Shown in pieces: positions 43,876 to 51,835 of a stretch of 64,000 nt of DNA. The stretch's first letter is position 1. Every line of letters begins with the position of its first letter. This stretch comes from an uncultured Prevotella sp. (GTDB lineage Bacteria > Bacteroidota > Bacteroidia > Bacteroidales > Bacteroidaceae). A program made the position numbers and the translations under genes. The notes below the pieces were generated by a model that worked only from the letters and a program-made list of their open reading frames with translations, had not been told where the DNA came from and did no database searches. The stretch lies in assembly GCA_900315525.1 (NCBI GenBank), contig OMZO01000010.1, forward strand, positions 53,836 to 117,835, in the 5' to 3' direction.

Positions 43876-45333
43876 TTACTTCTCAGGGATATCCTCGAGG
43901 ACTTTCTTCAGGAGTGTCCAGAAAGGCTCGACAGTCTCGATGAGGGCGCGTTCACTGGTGGTGTGGGGCGACTTCATGGTAGGACCGAATGAGACAACGT
44001 CGAGATTTGGATACTTGCCCAGAATGACCGAGCACTCCAGACCTGCGTGGTCCACCTGGATGATGCCGTTCTGTCCGAACAGCTTCTTGTAATCCTTCAT
44101 CAGCAGGTGCAGGATTTCTGAGTCGGGATTGGGATCCCACCCACCGTATGATCCAGCGGTCTCCACCTTCATGCCAGCCATGTTGAAGCAACTCTCCAGC
44201 ATCTTGACGATGTAGTCCTTCATGTCCTCGCGGCTGGAGCGAGCCAGAATCTTGAAGATGGTGTGTCCATCCGCGATGTCGATGATGGCCAGGTTTGACG
44301 AGGTCTCTACTACGCTGGGGTAAGAAGGTATCATGCGTACTACGCCGTCATGACAGGCATAGATGGCATTGATGAGGTTGTCCTGGATCTCAACGGGTAC
44401 CTGCTTAGCGGGAGTTTCCACGCGCTCCACATAGAACTTAATGCCAGTCTCGATGCCCTTAAACTGGCTGTTGAAATCGGCCAGCCAGTCTTCTGCCAGT
44501 TCTCCGAGGGCTTCCACGTTCTCCTTCGGCAGCGTCAGCACGGCTTCGGCTTTATAGGGAATGACATTGCGCACCTTGCCACCATGCCATGATGTCAGAC
44601 GGGCATCCAGTTCTTCGATGGCCTCGCGGACAAAGCGTACCAGCTGCTTGTTGGCATTGGCACGGCCTTCGTGAATCTCCAGACCGCTATGTCCGCTGCG
44701 CAGTCCTTTCAGTGTCACCAGTACGGCAGCATCCTCAGGATCGGTATCTACTTCCTGGTAGTCGAGGGTGGCGGTGATGTCGATGCCACCGGCAGAACCG
44801 ATGACGAACTTGCCCCATGTCTCTGAGTCGAGGTTCAAGAGAATGTCGCCTTGCAGTTCACCGGCAGGCAGGTCGTTGGCACCATACATGCCTGTCTCCT
44901 CATCGGCAGTGATGAGTGCTTCGATGGGACCGTGCTTGAGTGTCTTGTCCTCCATGACTGCCATGATGGCAGCAACGCCCAGTCCGTTGTCGGCTCCCAA
45001 TGTGGTACCTTTTGCCTTCACCCAGCCATTGTCAATCCAAGGGCGGATAGGGTCGGTCTCGAAGTTGTGTGTCGACTCGGTGTCACGTTCAGGCACCATG
45101 TCCATGTGAGCCTGTAGGATAACCCCCTTGCGGTTCTCCATGCCCGTAGAGGCGGGTTTACGCATCACGATGTTTCCGGCAGGATCCTTGAAGGCTTCGA
45201 CACCAGCCTGTTTGGCGAAGTCGAGCAGGAACTGCTGGATCTTCTCAAGATGTCCGCTGGGGCGCGGTACTTGTGTCAGTGCGTAGAAATTCTTCCAGAT
45301 GCACGTAGGGTTCAGATTTTGAATTTCGTTCAT
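43876..45333 (-). CDS. pepD: Aminoacyl-histidine dipeptidase (cytosol non-specific dipeptidase)
   Basis: PepD cleaves dipeptides, including Xaa-His, with two metal ions (M20 family). Starting from the ATG at 45333 (MNEIQNLNPTCIWKNF) it has 485 residues, the usual length; 24 extra codons upstream come from repeat-rich DNA. Metal and catalytic motifs: QAHMDMVPE, TTLGADNGLGVAA, ALITADEETGMYGA, and the late VDHAGLECS. No signal peptide. A purine-rich repeat lies immediately upstream. Confidence 0.93.
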   Translation of the reverse strand: MNEIQNLNPTCIWKNFYALTQVPRPSGHLEKIQQFLLDFAKQAGVEAFKDPAGNIVMRKPASTGMENRKGVILQAHMDMVPERDTESTHNFETDPIRPWIDNGWVKAKGTTLGADNGLGVAAIMAVMEDKTLKHGPIEALITADEETGMYGANDLPAGELQGDILLNLDSETWGKFVIGSAGGIDITATLDYQEVDTDPEDAAVLVTLKGLRSGHSGLEIHEGRANANKQLVRFVREAIEELDARLTSWHGGKVRNVIPYKAEAVLTLPKENVEALGELAEDWLADFNSQFKGIETGIKFYVERVETPAKQVPVEIQDNLINAIYACHDGVVRMIPSYPSVVETSSNLAIIDIADGHTIFKILARSSREDMKDYIVKMLESCFNMAGMKVETAGSYGGWDPNPDSEILHLLMKDYKKLFGQNGIIQVDHAGLECSVILGKYPNLDVVSFGPTMKSPHTTSERALIETVEPFWTLLKKVLEDIPEK

Positions 45334-45352
45334 AGTTGTTTGTTTTTTTTTT

Positions 45353-45387
45353 ACGAGGAAGGAGAAAGGAGAAACGAGGAAGGAGAA
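45353..45387. repeat. Heptamer-phased purine repeat before pepD
   Basis: The 14-base unit ACGAGGAAGGAGAA occurs twice, separated by the 7-base AGGAGAA, so the array is phased by seven. It lies just upstream of the pepD start. Confidence 0.75.
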
Positions 45388-45416
45388 TACCTTCTTCAAA
45401 CCCAATAACTCGCAAC

Positions 45417-45794
45417 CTACATGTTAGAATTTATTTTTGTTGCTAGATAATTCTTCAATCCCGACATCACTTTTGATAGACGTTCAGCTCTCTCTTCCGC
45501 TTCTTGTAACTCGTTAGCTGAAATATAACCCAATGATTCTGATATATCCAACTGGCAAGAGACTTCAGCAAGCGATCCAAATGCGATTTCCATGAAATGA
45601 ATTCTTTCTTTTACAGATACACGTCCTAGACCCTCTGCAATATTCGATGGAATGGATACTGCAGCTCTCCTAATCTGATCACATAATGCATAAGTTTCGT
45701 ATTGGGGGAATTTTCTCAATAAGGAATATACGAAAATCACGTATTCTTTAGCCAAGTGATATGCATCTACTTTCTTATAAAAAAAATCGTTCAT
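45417..45794 (-). CDS. Four-helix-bundle protein (23S rRNA intervening-sequence family)
   Basis: The 125-residue protein has the typical patterns AYHLAKEYVIFVYSLLRKFP, LCDQIRRAAVSIPSNIAEG and KERIHFMEIAFGSLAEV. The family was first found in 23S rRNA intervening sequences, but its free-standing members have no known function. It is more AT-rich than its neighbours, and short purine repeats flank it on both sides (45353 and 45835), which suggests that it inserted as a cassette. Confidence 0.9.
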   Translation of the reverse strand: MNDFFYKKVDAYHLAKEYVIFVYSLLRKFPQYETYALCDQIRRAAVSIPSNIAEGLGRVSVKERIHFMEIAFGSLAEVSCQLDISESLGYISANELQEAEERAERLSKVMSGLKNYLATKINSNM

Positions 45795-45819
45795 GACAAT
45801 AATAATGAAATCATTTATC

Positions 45820-46866
45820 TTACGCAGAAGTAATCTCGTTCCTCATTCCTCGTTCCTCATTCCTCGAGAAATCATCCTTAGAGATCCTTTTCGTAAAGGA
45901 TAGTGCAGCCCAGGCGTAGATACCGAGGGCGACGACAAGCATGGTCTGGACGGAATGTACGATCAGCACGAACCAGAGGGCCTGTTCGTCGGCCACACCG
46001 TAGAGGATGAGCATGGTCTTGATGGCGAAATGCCAAGGACCAGCACCGTTAGGCGTCGGTACGATGACGGCAAAGTTGGCCACGACAAAGGACACCAATG
46101 CACAGCCAATGCCCAGATTGGCCGTGAAGTCGAAGCAGAAGAACGTCAGATAATAATGCAGGAAATAGCACACCCAGATGCCGATGGAGAAAAAGAGATA
46201 GAGCGGCAGGTTCTTGACGCCTCTTAGGGATAGTACTCCTTCCCAGATACCACTCAGCGTCATCTTCACCTTATTATATATAGAGAAGTTCTTCAACAGC
46301 AGATGCAGTAGTATGAGTGCAGCTATGGCACAGACGGCTGTCACCAGATAGCCAGTCAGCGAGAACTGGCTCAGTAGATGGTCGAGACTCACGCCTGTCT
46401 TCTGGAAAAACGTGCCGAAGATACTCATCTCTATGAGCAGAATCAGTCCGGAATAGGACATCACGATGAGGGTATCTACTGCTCGCTCTGTCACAACGGT
46501 TCCCAATGCTTTCGAGAAAGAGATGTCATCATAACGTTTCAGGACACCACATCGGGTGAACTCGCCGATGCGTGGAATAATCAAGCTGACGGCATACGAC
46601 AGGAAAATGGCATAGAGGCTGACCGATGTCCGCGGGTGTTCGCCAATGGGTTCCAGTGTCTGTTTCCAACGCCAGCCACGGAACATTTGTGCCAGGATAC
46701 CAAATGGGAATGACAGCAACATCCAGGTCCAGTTCATCTCTTCCGTCATTACATGGAAGAAACGCCCGAAGTCCTCGCCCCTGTACATCCAATAGAGGAT
46801 GGCTCCACCGAGGAGGATGGGGAAAGTGATCTTTATCGCATTGGTCAGGATAGTCTTCATTTCCAT
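45820..46866 (-). CDS. UPF0104/LPG-synthase-TM-type membrane protein
   Basis: The protein has about eight membrane segments and belongs to the lysylphosphatidylglycerol-synthase membrane-domain family, often called flippase-like (YbhN-related). Patterns: SYAVSLIIPRIGEFTRCGVL near residue 85 and the conserved PTPNGAGPWHFA near residue 265. I start it at the ATG at 46866 (MEMKTILTNA), 348 residues, because the promoter TACCTTTG (46879-46872) ends 5 bases before it; the start two codons later is an alternative. The last residues (RNEERGMRNE) are coded by a 14-bp repeat. Confidence 0.85.
   Translation of the reverse strand: MEMKTILTNAIKITFPILLGGAILYWMYRGEDFGRFFHVMTEEMNWTWMLLSFPFGILAQMFRGWRWKQTLEPIGEHPRTSVSLYAIFLSYAVSLIIPRIGEFTRCGVLKRYDDISFSKALGTVVTERAVDTLIVMSYSGLILLIEMSIFGTFFQKTGVSLDHLLSQFSLTGYLVTAVCAIAALILLHLLLKNFSIYNKVKMTLSGIWEGVLSLRGVKNLPLYLFFSIGIWVCYFLHYYLTFFCFDFTANLGIGCALVSFVVANFAVIVPTPNGAGPWHFAIKTMLILYGVADEQALWFVLIVHSVQTMLVVALGIYAWAALSFTKRISKDDFSRNEERGMRNEITSA
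45835..45866. repeat. 14-bp tandem repeat at the 3' end of the flippase-like gene
   Basis: CTCGTTCCTCATTC is repeated exactly twice, then CTCG. Read on the minus strand, it codes the C-terminal RNEERGMRNE of the membrane protein. Confidence 0.8.
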
Positions 46867-46871
46867 AGGTG

Positions 46872-46903
46872 CAAAGGTACGAATAAGTGGGCAAAAAACC
46901 AAA
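46872..46903 (-). promoter_or_regulatory. Promoter of the flippase-like gene
   Basis: Minus-strand TTTG at 46903-46900, a 20-base spacer and TACCTTTG at 46879-46872, with the ATG only 5 bases on. Confidence 0.8.
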
Positions 46904-46920
46904 CGAAAACCCTATTATTA

Positions 46921-46936
46921 ATTGACAAGTGTCAAT
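46921..46936. promoter_or_regulatory. Perfect palindrome in a divergent promoter region
   Basis: ATTGACA-AG-TGTCAAT lies between the flippase-like gene and the microprotein promoter. It is a plausible operator for a dimeric regulator. Confidence 0.4.
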
Positions 46937-46972
46937 GAAAGACAGCTTTTTGGCCTATTTTTGGTGAAAAAA

Positions 46973-47004
46973 CTTGGCTGTGTGCGCAAACAGTCGTACC
47001 TTTG
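46973..47004 (+). promoter_or_regulatory. Promoter of the microprotein gene
   Basis: CTTG at 46973-46976, a 20-base spacer and TACCTTTG at 46997-47004. The predicted leader is ~100 bases. Confidence 0.75.
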
Positions 47005-47111
47005 CAGCGTCAAAAGTCAAGAGCGTGATGCTCTAAGATGACAAGAACGAACTGGCAAGGCCAGCGAAAATTAACAGGATAACAATTAAAGTTTAGAGAA
47101 AGGAAAAGATT

Positions 47112-47204
47112 ATGACAGCATTATTTATGGTAACATTTGTCGTTGCAGTATGTGTTGCTGAAGCCGTAAAGGTCAATAACGACATGAATCTTGAAATGAA
47201 GTAA
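47112..47204 (+). CDS. 30-residue membrane microprotein
   Basis: The ATG at 47112 is preceded by GAAAGGAAAAG, a purine-rich ribosome binding site. The product is a single hydrophobic helix with a charged tail (MTALFMVTFVVAVCVAEAV, then KVNNDMNLEMK). It has its own consensus promoter at 46973 and its own terminator at 47241, so it is a complete transcription unit with no other gene. I do not recognise it. It is likely inserted in the inner membrane; role unknown. Confidence 0.65.
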   Translation: MTALFMVTFVVAVCVAEAVKVNNDMNLEMK

Positions 47205-47240
47205 ATTCGAGAGAGTTTTAGAAAGAAAGTATAGAACGAG

Positions 47241-47272
47241 ACGGGCTGGATGCGAATCCGGCCTGTTTTTTT
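47241..47272 (+). terminator. Terminator of the microprotein gene
   Basis: An 11-bp stem ACGGGCTGGAT/ATCCGGCCTGT with two G-T pairs, loop GCGA, is followed by seven T. Confidence 0.85.
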
Positions 47273-47291
47273 CTGCATTTTCTCAAATATA

Positions 47292-47323
47292 TTTGGAAAA
47301 TCTCTCGCTTATTCGTATCTTTG
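47292..47323 (+). promoter_or_regulatory. Promoter of rsmA
   Basis: TTTG at 47292-47295, a 20-base spacer and TATCTTTG at 47316-47323. The ATG at 47329 follows after 5 bases, so the message should have almost no leader. Confidence 0.85.
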
Positions 47324-47328
47324 CAGCC

Positions 47329-48135
47329 ATGAAACAAGTAAGACCTAAGAAGAACCTCGGCCAGCACTTTCTGACCGACTTGAACATTGCCAAGGCGATA
47401 GCCGACACCGTAGATGCATGTCCCGATCTTCCTGTATTGGAGGTTGGACCCGGCATGGGTGTCATGACGCAGTATCTGGTAGAGAAACCGCGTCCTTTCA
47501 AGGTGGTAGAGATTGACCGTGAGTCTGTGGCCTATCTTCAGGAACATTTCCCGCGCCTCTGTAATAATATAATAGGTGGTGACTTCCTCCGCATGGATCT
47601 ACGGGAGGTCTTCGACGGTCAGCAGTTTGTGCTGACAGGCAACTATCCCTATGATATCTCTTCACAGATCTTCTTCAAGATGCTTGACAATAAGGATCTG
47701 ATACCTTGTTGTACAGGTATGATACAGCATGAGGTAGCCTTGCGCATGGCTTCTCAACCAGGCAATAAGCAATATGGTATCTTGTCGGTGCTTATTCAGG
47801 CTTGGTATCACGTCGAATATCTCTTCACCGTTGAGCCTGGTGTCTTTAATCCACCGCCAAAGGTGCAGAGTGCCGTCATTCGGATGACGCGCAACGAAGT
47901 GACAGACCTTGGCTGTGATGAAAAGCTTTTCCGTCGTGTGGTAAAGACGTCGTTCAACCAACGTCGTAAGATGTTGCGCGTCTCCCTCCGCCAACTGTTC
48001 AACGGGGAGCAAACCGCTTCACCCCATTTCTTTGAGGACCCGATGATGACACGTCGGCCTGAGCAACTCACCATTCAAGAGTTTGTCGAACTCACCAACA
48101 AGGTCGAAAAAGAGCTGTTATCGGACACAATTTGA
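47329..48135 (+). CDS. rsmA: 16S rRNA dimethyladenosine transferase
   Basis: RsmA (KsgA) dimethylates two adenosines in helix 45 of 16S rRNA late in small-subunit assembly. Starting from the ATG at 47329 (MKQVRPKKNLGQHFLTD) it has 268 residues. The SAM site LEVGPGMGVMT and the catalytic motif LTGNYPYDIS (NxPY type) are intact. The longer frame from 47293 lies upstream of the promoter and is rejected. Confidence 0.96.
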   Translation: MKQVRPKKNLGQHFLTDLNIAKAIADTVDACPDLPVLEVGPGMGVMTQYLVEKPRPFKVVEIDRESVAYLQEHFPRLCNNIIGGDFLRMDLREVFDGQQFVLTGNYPYDISSQIFFKMLDNKDLIPCCTGMIQHEVALRMASQPGNKQYGILSVLIQAWYHVEYLFTVEPGVFNPPPKVQSAVIRMTRNEVTDLGCDEKLFRRVVKTSFNQRRKMLRVSLRQLFNGEQTASPHFFEDPMMTRRPEQLTIQEFVELTNKVEKELLSDTI

Positions 48136-48208
48136 TTGTGTTCGCACACAATAGGATTGATATACATCAAAAGAAAGCCGTTTTTTTCGCAAAAACAGGG
48201 TGCAATCC

Positions 48209-48239
48209 TTTGAAGGTTGCAAAAATCGTCGTACCTTTG
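48209..48239 (+). promoter_or_regulatory. Promoter of an orphan transcription unit
   Basis: TTTG at 48209-48212, exactly 19 bases, and TACCTTTG at 48232-48239. A perfect consensus with no long gene behind it. Confidence 0.8.
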
Positions 48240-48245
48240 CATCGT

Positions 48246-48539
48246 CAAAAGGAAACAATGACAACTTCAATAGAAGACACAGACACAATACAGAGGTATT
48301 AGTTAGGTAAAGATTGATTTTAGGTTTAGTTAGAGTTAATATAGTTAGTTAGAATTTTGGTTTTAGGTTTTTATTAAGATTGATTGGCAATAGGTATTTC
48401 TAAGGTGTTAGAAAAGATTTGCAAGTAAGGATAACAGACGCAGTGGTGACACTCCGTTTCTTCTCAGAAAAGGTTTTTAGTTATTCATAGATTGTTGGCG
48501 CCGCCCTCGAGTCGTTGATGACCCTTGAGCGGCTTTTTT
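48246..48539 (+). ncRNA. Candidate noncoding RNA of about 290 bases
   Basis: The unit runs from a consensus promoter to an intrinsic terminator (48500-48539: GCCGC plus a second short stem, then six T). Between them the only frame with a ribosome binding site (AAAGGAAAC) codes 14 residues (MTTSIEDTDTIQRY, 48258-48302). The middle is T/G/A-rich with repeated TTAG and TTTAGG words; the 3' third is more balanced. It matches no RNA class that I recognise. The end sits 10 bases before the converging cyclophilin gene. Confidence 0.5.
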
Positions 48540-48549
48540 GTGTCCTTTA

Positions 48550-49329
48550 CTATCGTATTGTCCGTCTCACAGCCTTTTTCTTTGCTGGTGTTTTCTTCTC
48601 AGTCTTGGGCTGTGGCAGGTCTTTTGTTACTGTGGCTTTCAAGATTCGGATGTCCTCCAGTGGCCGATCGTTCTTATCGGTCTTTACCCCTTGAATCTTC
48701 TCAACGACATCGAGCCCCTCGATCACTTCGCCGAACACCGTATATTGCCCGTCGAGATGTGGTGTACCACCAATGGTCTTATATACCTCAATCATCTCTG
48801 GTGTCAGTTGTACGCGACCTTGTGTGGCAGAATCAAGCCGTTCTTGTACTTTCGCAATGAGACGGTCATCCTGATAGACTTTACCCCAGACGATATAGAA
48901 CTGACAGGCCGAGGAACGCAGTTCTGGGTTACGTTTCTCGCTCTCTCGTGCCATCGCTACAGTACCGCGACGATGGAAGATCTGTGGCAGTCGAAACTCC
49001 GCCTCTGTCGTATAATCGAAATCACCTGTGCCAAGTAGTTGGCCCGGTTTGGCATGTTTGCTATTGGTGTCGCCACTCTGAATCATAAAGTCTTTGATGA
49101 CGCGGTGGATGAGCAGGGAGTCGTAAACGCCCATCTTTGTGATTTTCAGGAAATTGTCGCGTGTCTGTGGTGTCTCGTCATAGAGGGCGATGCGGATGTT
49201 GCCGGCAGTGGTCTCAAAGAGTACCTCAGCGCGCTGAGCACTTAAAGGTAAAAAAGTAAAAAGGTAAAACAGTAAAACACCAATTACCTTATGATTGATT
49301 GTCAGTTGTTTGATTTTAATTCTTTCCAT
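48550..49329 (-). CDS. Cyclophilin-type peptidyl-prolyl isomerase, exported
   Basis: The enzyme catalyses cis-trans isomerisation of prolyl bonds, here probably in the periplasm. Starting from the ATG at 49329 (MERIKIKQLTI), with the ribosome binding site AAGGAG, it has 259 residues. A signal peptide (VIGVLLFYLFTFLPLSAQ) is followed by the cyclophilin domain: ETTAGNIRIALYDETPQTRDNF, FHRVI-like LIHRVIKDFMIQSGD, and QYTVFGEVIEGLDVV. A Lys/Pro-rich tail ends it. It is longer than minimal cyclophilins because of a ~50-residue insert. Octamer repeats code part of the signal peptide. Confidence 0.9.
   Translation of the reverse strand: MERIKIKQLTINHKVIGVLLFYLFTFLPLSAQRAEVLFETTAGNIRIALYDETPQTRDNFLKITKMGVYDSLLIHRVIKDFMIQSGDTNSKHAKPGQLLGTGDFDYTTEAEFRLPQIFHRRGTVAMARESEKRNPELRSSACQFYIVWGKVYQDDRLIAKVQERLDSATQGRVQLTPEMIEVYKTIGGTPHLDGQYTVFGEVIEGLDVVEKIQGVKTDKNDRPLEDIRILKATVTKDLPQPKTEKKTPAKKKAVRRTIR
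49245..49278. repeat. 8-bp-phased repeat in the cyclophilin signal-peptide codons
   Basis: AGGTAAAA-type octamers (AGGTAAAA, AAGTAAAA, AGGTAAAA, CAGTAAAA) run for about four units. Read on the minus strand they code LLFYLFTFLPL. Confidence 0.75.
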
Positions 49330-49345
49330 ATTATTTCTCCTTATT

Positions 49346-49380
49346 ATTTTTACCCTTTTCTTTTTTACCTTTTTACCTTT
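49346..49380. repeat. Inverted 8-bp-phased repeat upstream of the cyclophilin start
   Basis: The same octamer family in the opposite orientation (TTTTACCC, TTTTCTTT, TTTACCTT, TTTACCTT). It overlaps the end of the MATE gene and can pair with the array at 49245 across the start codon. Confidence 0.7.
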
Positions 49381-50750
49381 AACTTCTCTGCCCATCCCCC
49401 TTTGAAAAGCCGTGCCAGGAAGATGCTACCTCTGAAGGTGAGTTCGATAGCCATGGCCGTCCACACACCCTTCAGTCCATATTTCGGAGCCAGCGAAGCG
49501 GCAAGTGTCAGACGTACAGCCCACATCGATGCCAGACTCATGATGGCGGGGTACATCGTATCGCCTGCGCCGATAAACACACCATTGGCGACGATGGCAG
49601 CAGCAAACATCGGTTCTGCCCATGCCTCGATGCGTAATACCTGGGTTCCCTGGGTAATAACCTCCTCAACGGGTGACATCAGTGACATCAGCTCAGGCGC
49701 GAACACCCACATCAGAAGTCCCATGACGGTCATGACGGTAATGCCCAGTCCTACGGACATACGGGCAAATGACCGCGTCAGCAACTGTTGCCCAGCGCCG
49801 ATACCCTGTCCAACGAGTGTGGTGGCAGCCTCGGCGACACCGTAGCCCGGCATATAGCACAGACTCTCTACTGTGATGGCCAGTGAGTGGGCTGCGATGG
49901 CGATGGTGCCAAGTGGTGCCACGATCAAAGTGCTTACAATCTGTGCCGACCCCATCAACAGGTGCTGCATCCCCATCGGTGCTCCAATCTTGAAGGCAGT
50001 GCTGACGGTATCAGATTTTGGCTTGAACGAGCCGGGGTGACCTGAGAGCGAGAGCATCGAGGACCTTGCCAACAGGAAATACAGCATCAGGCCGGCGGTG
50101 ATCAATTCTGCCACGCCAGTACCCATGGCAGCTCCCATGACGCCCAAGTCAAGTATGTAGATGAAGAAATAGTTGAAGATGACGTCCATCGCACACATGC
50201 AGATGTTCAGTAAGGAAGGAATCTTCATGTTGCCGGAGCACTTCAGCATCGAGCCAGCCAGTCCCTCCATCTGGAAGAAGATGCCACATAGTCCGATGAT
50301 GGCGAAATAGAGTGAGGCGTCGTGGGCTATTTCTGCACTGCCGCCGAGCCAGTAGGGCAGGAAGGGAGCAATGACAAGGGCTATGGCCGACATGGCCACG
50401 GCCCAGATCAGCGAACATACCAATGATTGTCTGAGTACGCGTCGGGCAGCCTCGAAGTCGTTGGCTCCTATAAAGTGCGCCACCTGTACCGAGAAGCCCA
50501 TGTTGGCTGCACTTGCCAGGCCGCCCATCAGCCATCCTGTGGTCTCCACAAGTCCGATGGCTGCCGAGGCCTTTGCACCAAGATGGCCCACCATGGAAGC
50601 ATCGATAAAGAACATCACGGTTGCCGATATCTGCGCCAGGATACTGGGAATACTCAGCTGGATGATGAGCGACAGCTTTTCATGGCTGGTCATCTCCCGT
50701 CCTTCGCGGATATAAGATAGTAGCAGTTCGCTGTTCTTTACCTTTTTCAT
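49365..50750 (-). CDS. MATE-family multidrug/cation efflux transporter
   Basis: The 461-residue inner-membrane protein has 12 hydrophobic segments in two similar halves, the MATE layout (first half opens IPSILAQISATVMFFIDASMVG, second around GAPMGMQHLLMGSAQIVSTL). It should export cationic compounds using Na+ or H+. The start overlaps the RelA/SpoT stop by 4 bases (ATGA), so it is the third gene of the lactate-dehydrogenase operon. The C-terminus (EKLKVKR) is partly coded by octamer repeats. Confidence 0.92.
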   Translation of the reverse strand: MKKVKNSELLLSYIREGREMTSHEKLSLIIQLSIPSILAQISATVMFFIDASMVGHLGAKASAAIGLVETTGWLMGGLASAANMGFSVQVAHFIGANDFEAARRVLRQSLVCSLIWAVAMSAIALVIAPFLPYWLGGSAEIAHDASLYFAIIGLCGIFFQMEGLAGSMLKCSGNMKIPSLLNICMCAMDVIFNYFFIYILDLGVMGAAMGTGVAELITAGLMLYFLLARSSMLSLSGHPGSFKPKSDTVSTAFKIGAPMGMQHLLMGSAQIVSTLIVAPLGTIAIAAHSLAITVESLCYMPGYGVAEAATTLVGQGIGAGQQLLTRSFARMSVGLGITVMTVMGLLMWVFAPELMSLMSPVEEVITQGTQVLRIEAWAEPMFAAAIVANGVFIGAGDTMYPAIMSLASMWAVRLTLAASLAPKYGLKGVWTAMAIELTFRGSIFLARLFKGGWAEKLKVKR

Positions 50751-51835
50751 GACTTCTTCATGAAGGGCAGCGAAGCCGCTTGTTCCATGATGATATGTGC
50801 CATCTGTTCGTTCTCCTTCTGTTGACCGTAGAGGGTGTCATAGAAACGCTTGACACTAAGGAAACCGCCATTTTTCAATGCATAGACGAGGCATAGGTTC
50901 TCCAGCCCGACATTTTCTGAGAGGATGTCAAGGTCTGTGAAAGCCAACTGCGAGAGCGCCAGCTGATAGGCTTCTTCGCTATTCTCCGCAATAAACTTGT
51001 CGATATCGCCTAGTGTTGTGAAGCCGAATTCTTCAAACACAGAGATATATGGCAGCAGGGAGGCAGGGTAGAGTTCAGCCTGGTTGACAGCCGCAATACG
51101 TTGGTTCAGACGTCTAAACGGCTGTAGTTTCAGGTAGCTACGGAAGGAATCGACTTCGAGCGACACTTCGTCGAGTTTACCTGAGGTGACAAGTGACTGT
51201 ACCTGTCTGCGATAGTCGGTCAGCGTGGTGCGCAGGCGACTGAACTCATCGTCGATCAGTTCGAGGATACCTGCCAGTCGTGAGAACTGGCGCTGGTACT
51301 CTCGTGGAATCTTTACACCCTTGTAACCCGTGTCGTGCTCAATGGTGGACCACACGTGCTGCAAGGCCGTGCGCATCTGCAGCTCAAAGCGGAATTCATT
51401 GAGTTCCGGCATATCCGGGTCGTCAACGACCGACTTTGGCAGGCGGCAGATGTAGTGCAGTGAGTTATAGCCGAAGCTGTCGAACTGGTGGAGCTTGCGC
51501 TTGTCAACGGACTGCTGCCAGTCGATGTCGAACGTACGTTTGACAATGGCAGCCACCTTGTCGACATCGTCAGTATAGAAGGTGATGATTCTTAAGCCGA
51601 GGATGTCGGTGACGTCGTCAAGTGTCTTGTACTTCTGACCTTTGAGCTCAAGTTTGCCAGCCAGCGACTTCTCTTCCTTGATACGATGTTCAATCGAAGT
51701 CACATAGATGCCCTGCTTGCGGAGCGTCCAGCGCAACTTGTCATAAGCCAACGTCTCCATGCGTTCGAAGATGGGTCGCCGTTCTTGATATTGACGGATG
51801 ATTTCCTGACAGTGAGGATCTAATGTATAGTTCAT
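50747..51835 (-). CDS. RelA/SpoT-domain protein (synthetase-like)
   Basis: The 362-residue protein has a RelA/SpoT nucleotidyltransferase domain in residues ~30-215: IEHRIKEEKSLAGKLELKG, DVTDILGLRIITFYTDDVDKV, FGYNSLHYICRL, and FELQMRTALQHVWSTIEHD with the catalytic Glu. No HD hydrolase, TGS or ACT domain is present, so it is a small alarmone-synthetase-like form with its own helical C-terminal region of ~150 residues. It may make (p)ppGpp or a related nucleotide. It overlaps the oxidoreductase stop and the MATE start by 4 bases each. Confidence 0.9.
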   Translation of the reverse strand: MNYTLDPHCQEIIRQYQERRPIFERMETLAYDKLRWTLRKQGIYVTSIEHRIKEEKSLAGKLELKGQKYKTLDDVTDILGLRIITFYTDDVDKVAAIVKRTFDIDWQQSVDKRKLHQFDSFGYNSLHYICRLPKSVVDDPDMPELNEFRFELQMRTALQHVWSTIEHDTGYKGVKIPREYQRQFSRLAGILELIDDEFSRLRTTLTDYRRQVQSLVTSGKLDEVSLEVDSFRSYLKLQPFRRLNQRIAAVNQAELYPASLLPYISVFEEFGFTTLGDIDKFIAENSEEAYQLALSQLAFTDLDILSENVGLENLCLVYALKNGGFLSVKRFYDTLYGQQKENEQMAHIIMEQAASLPFMKKS

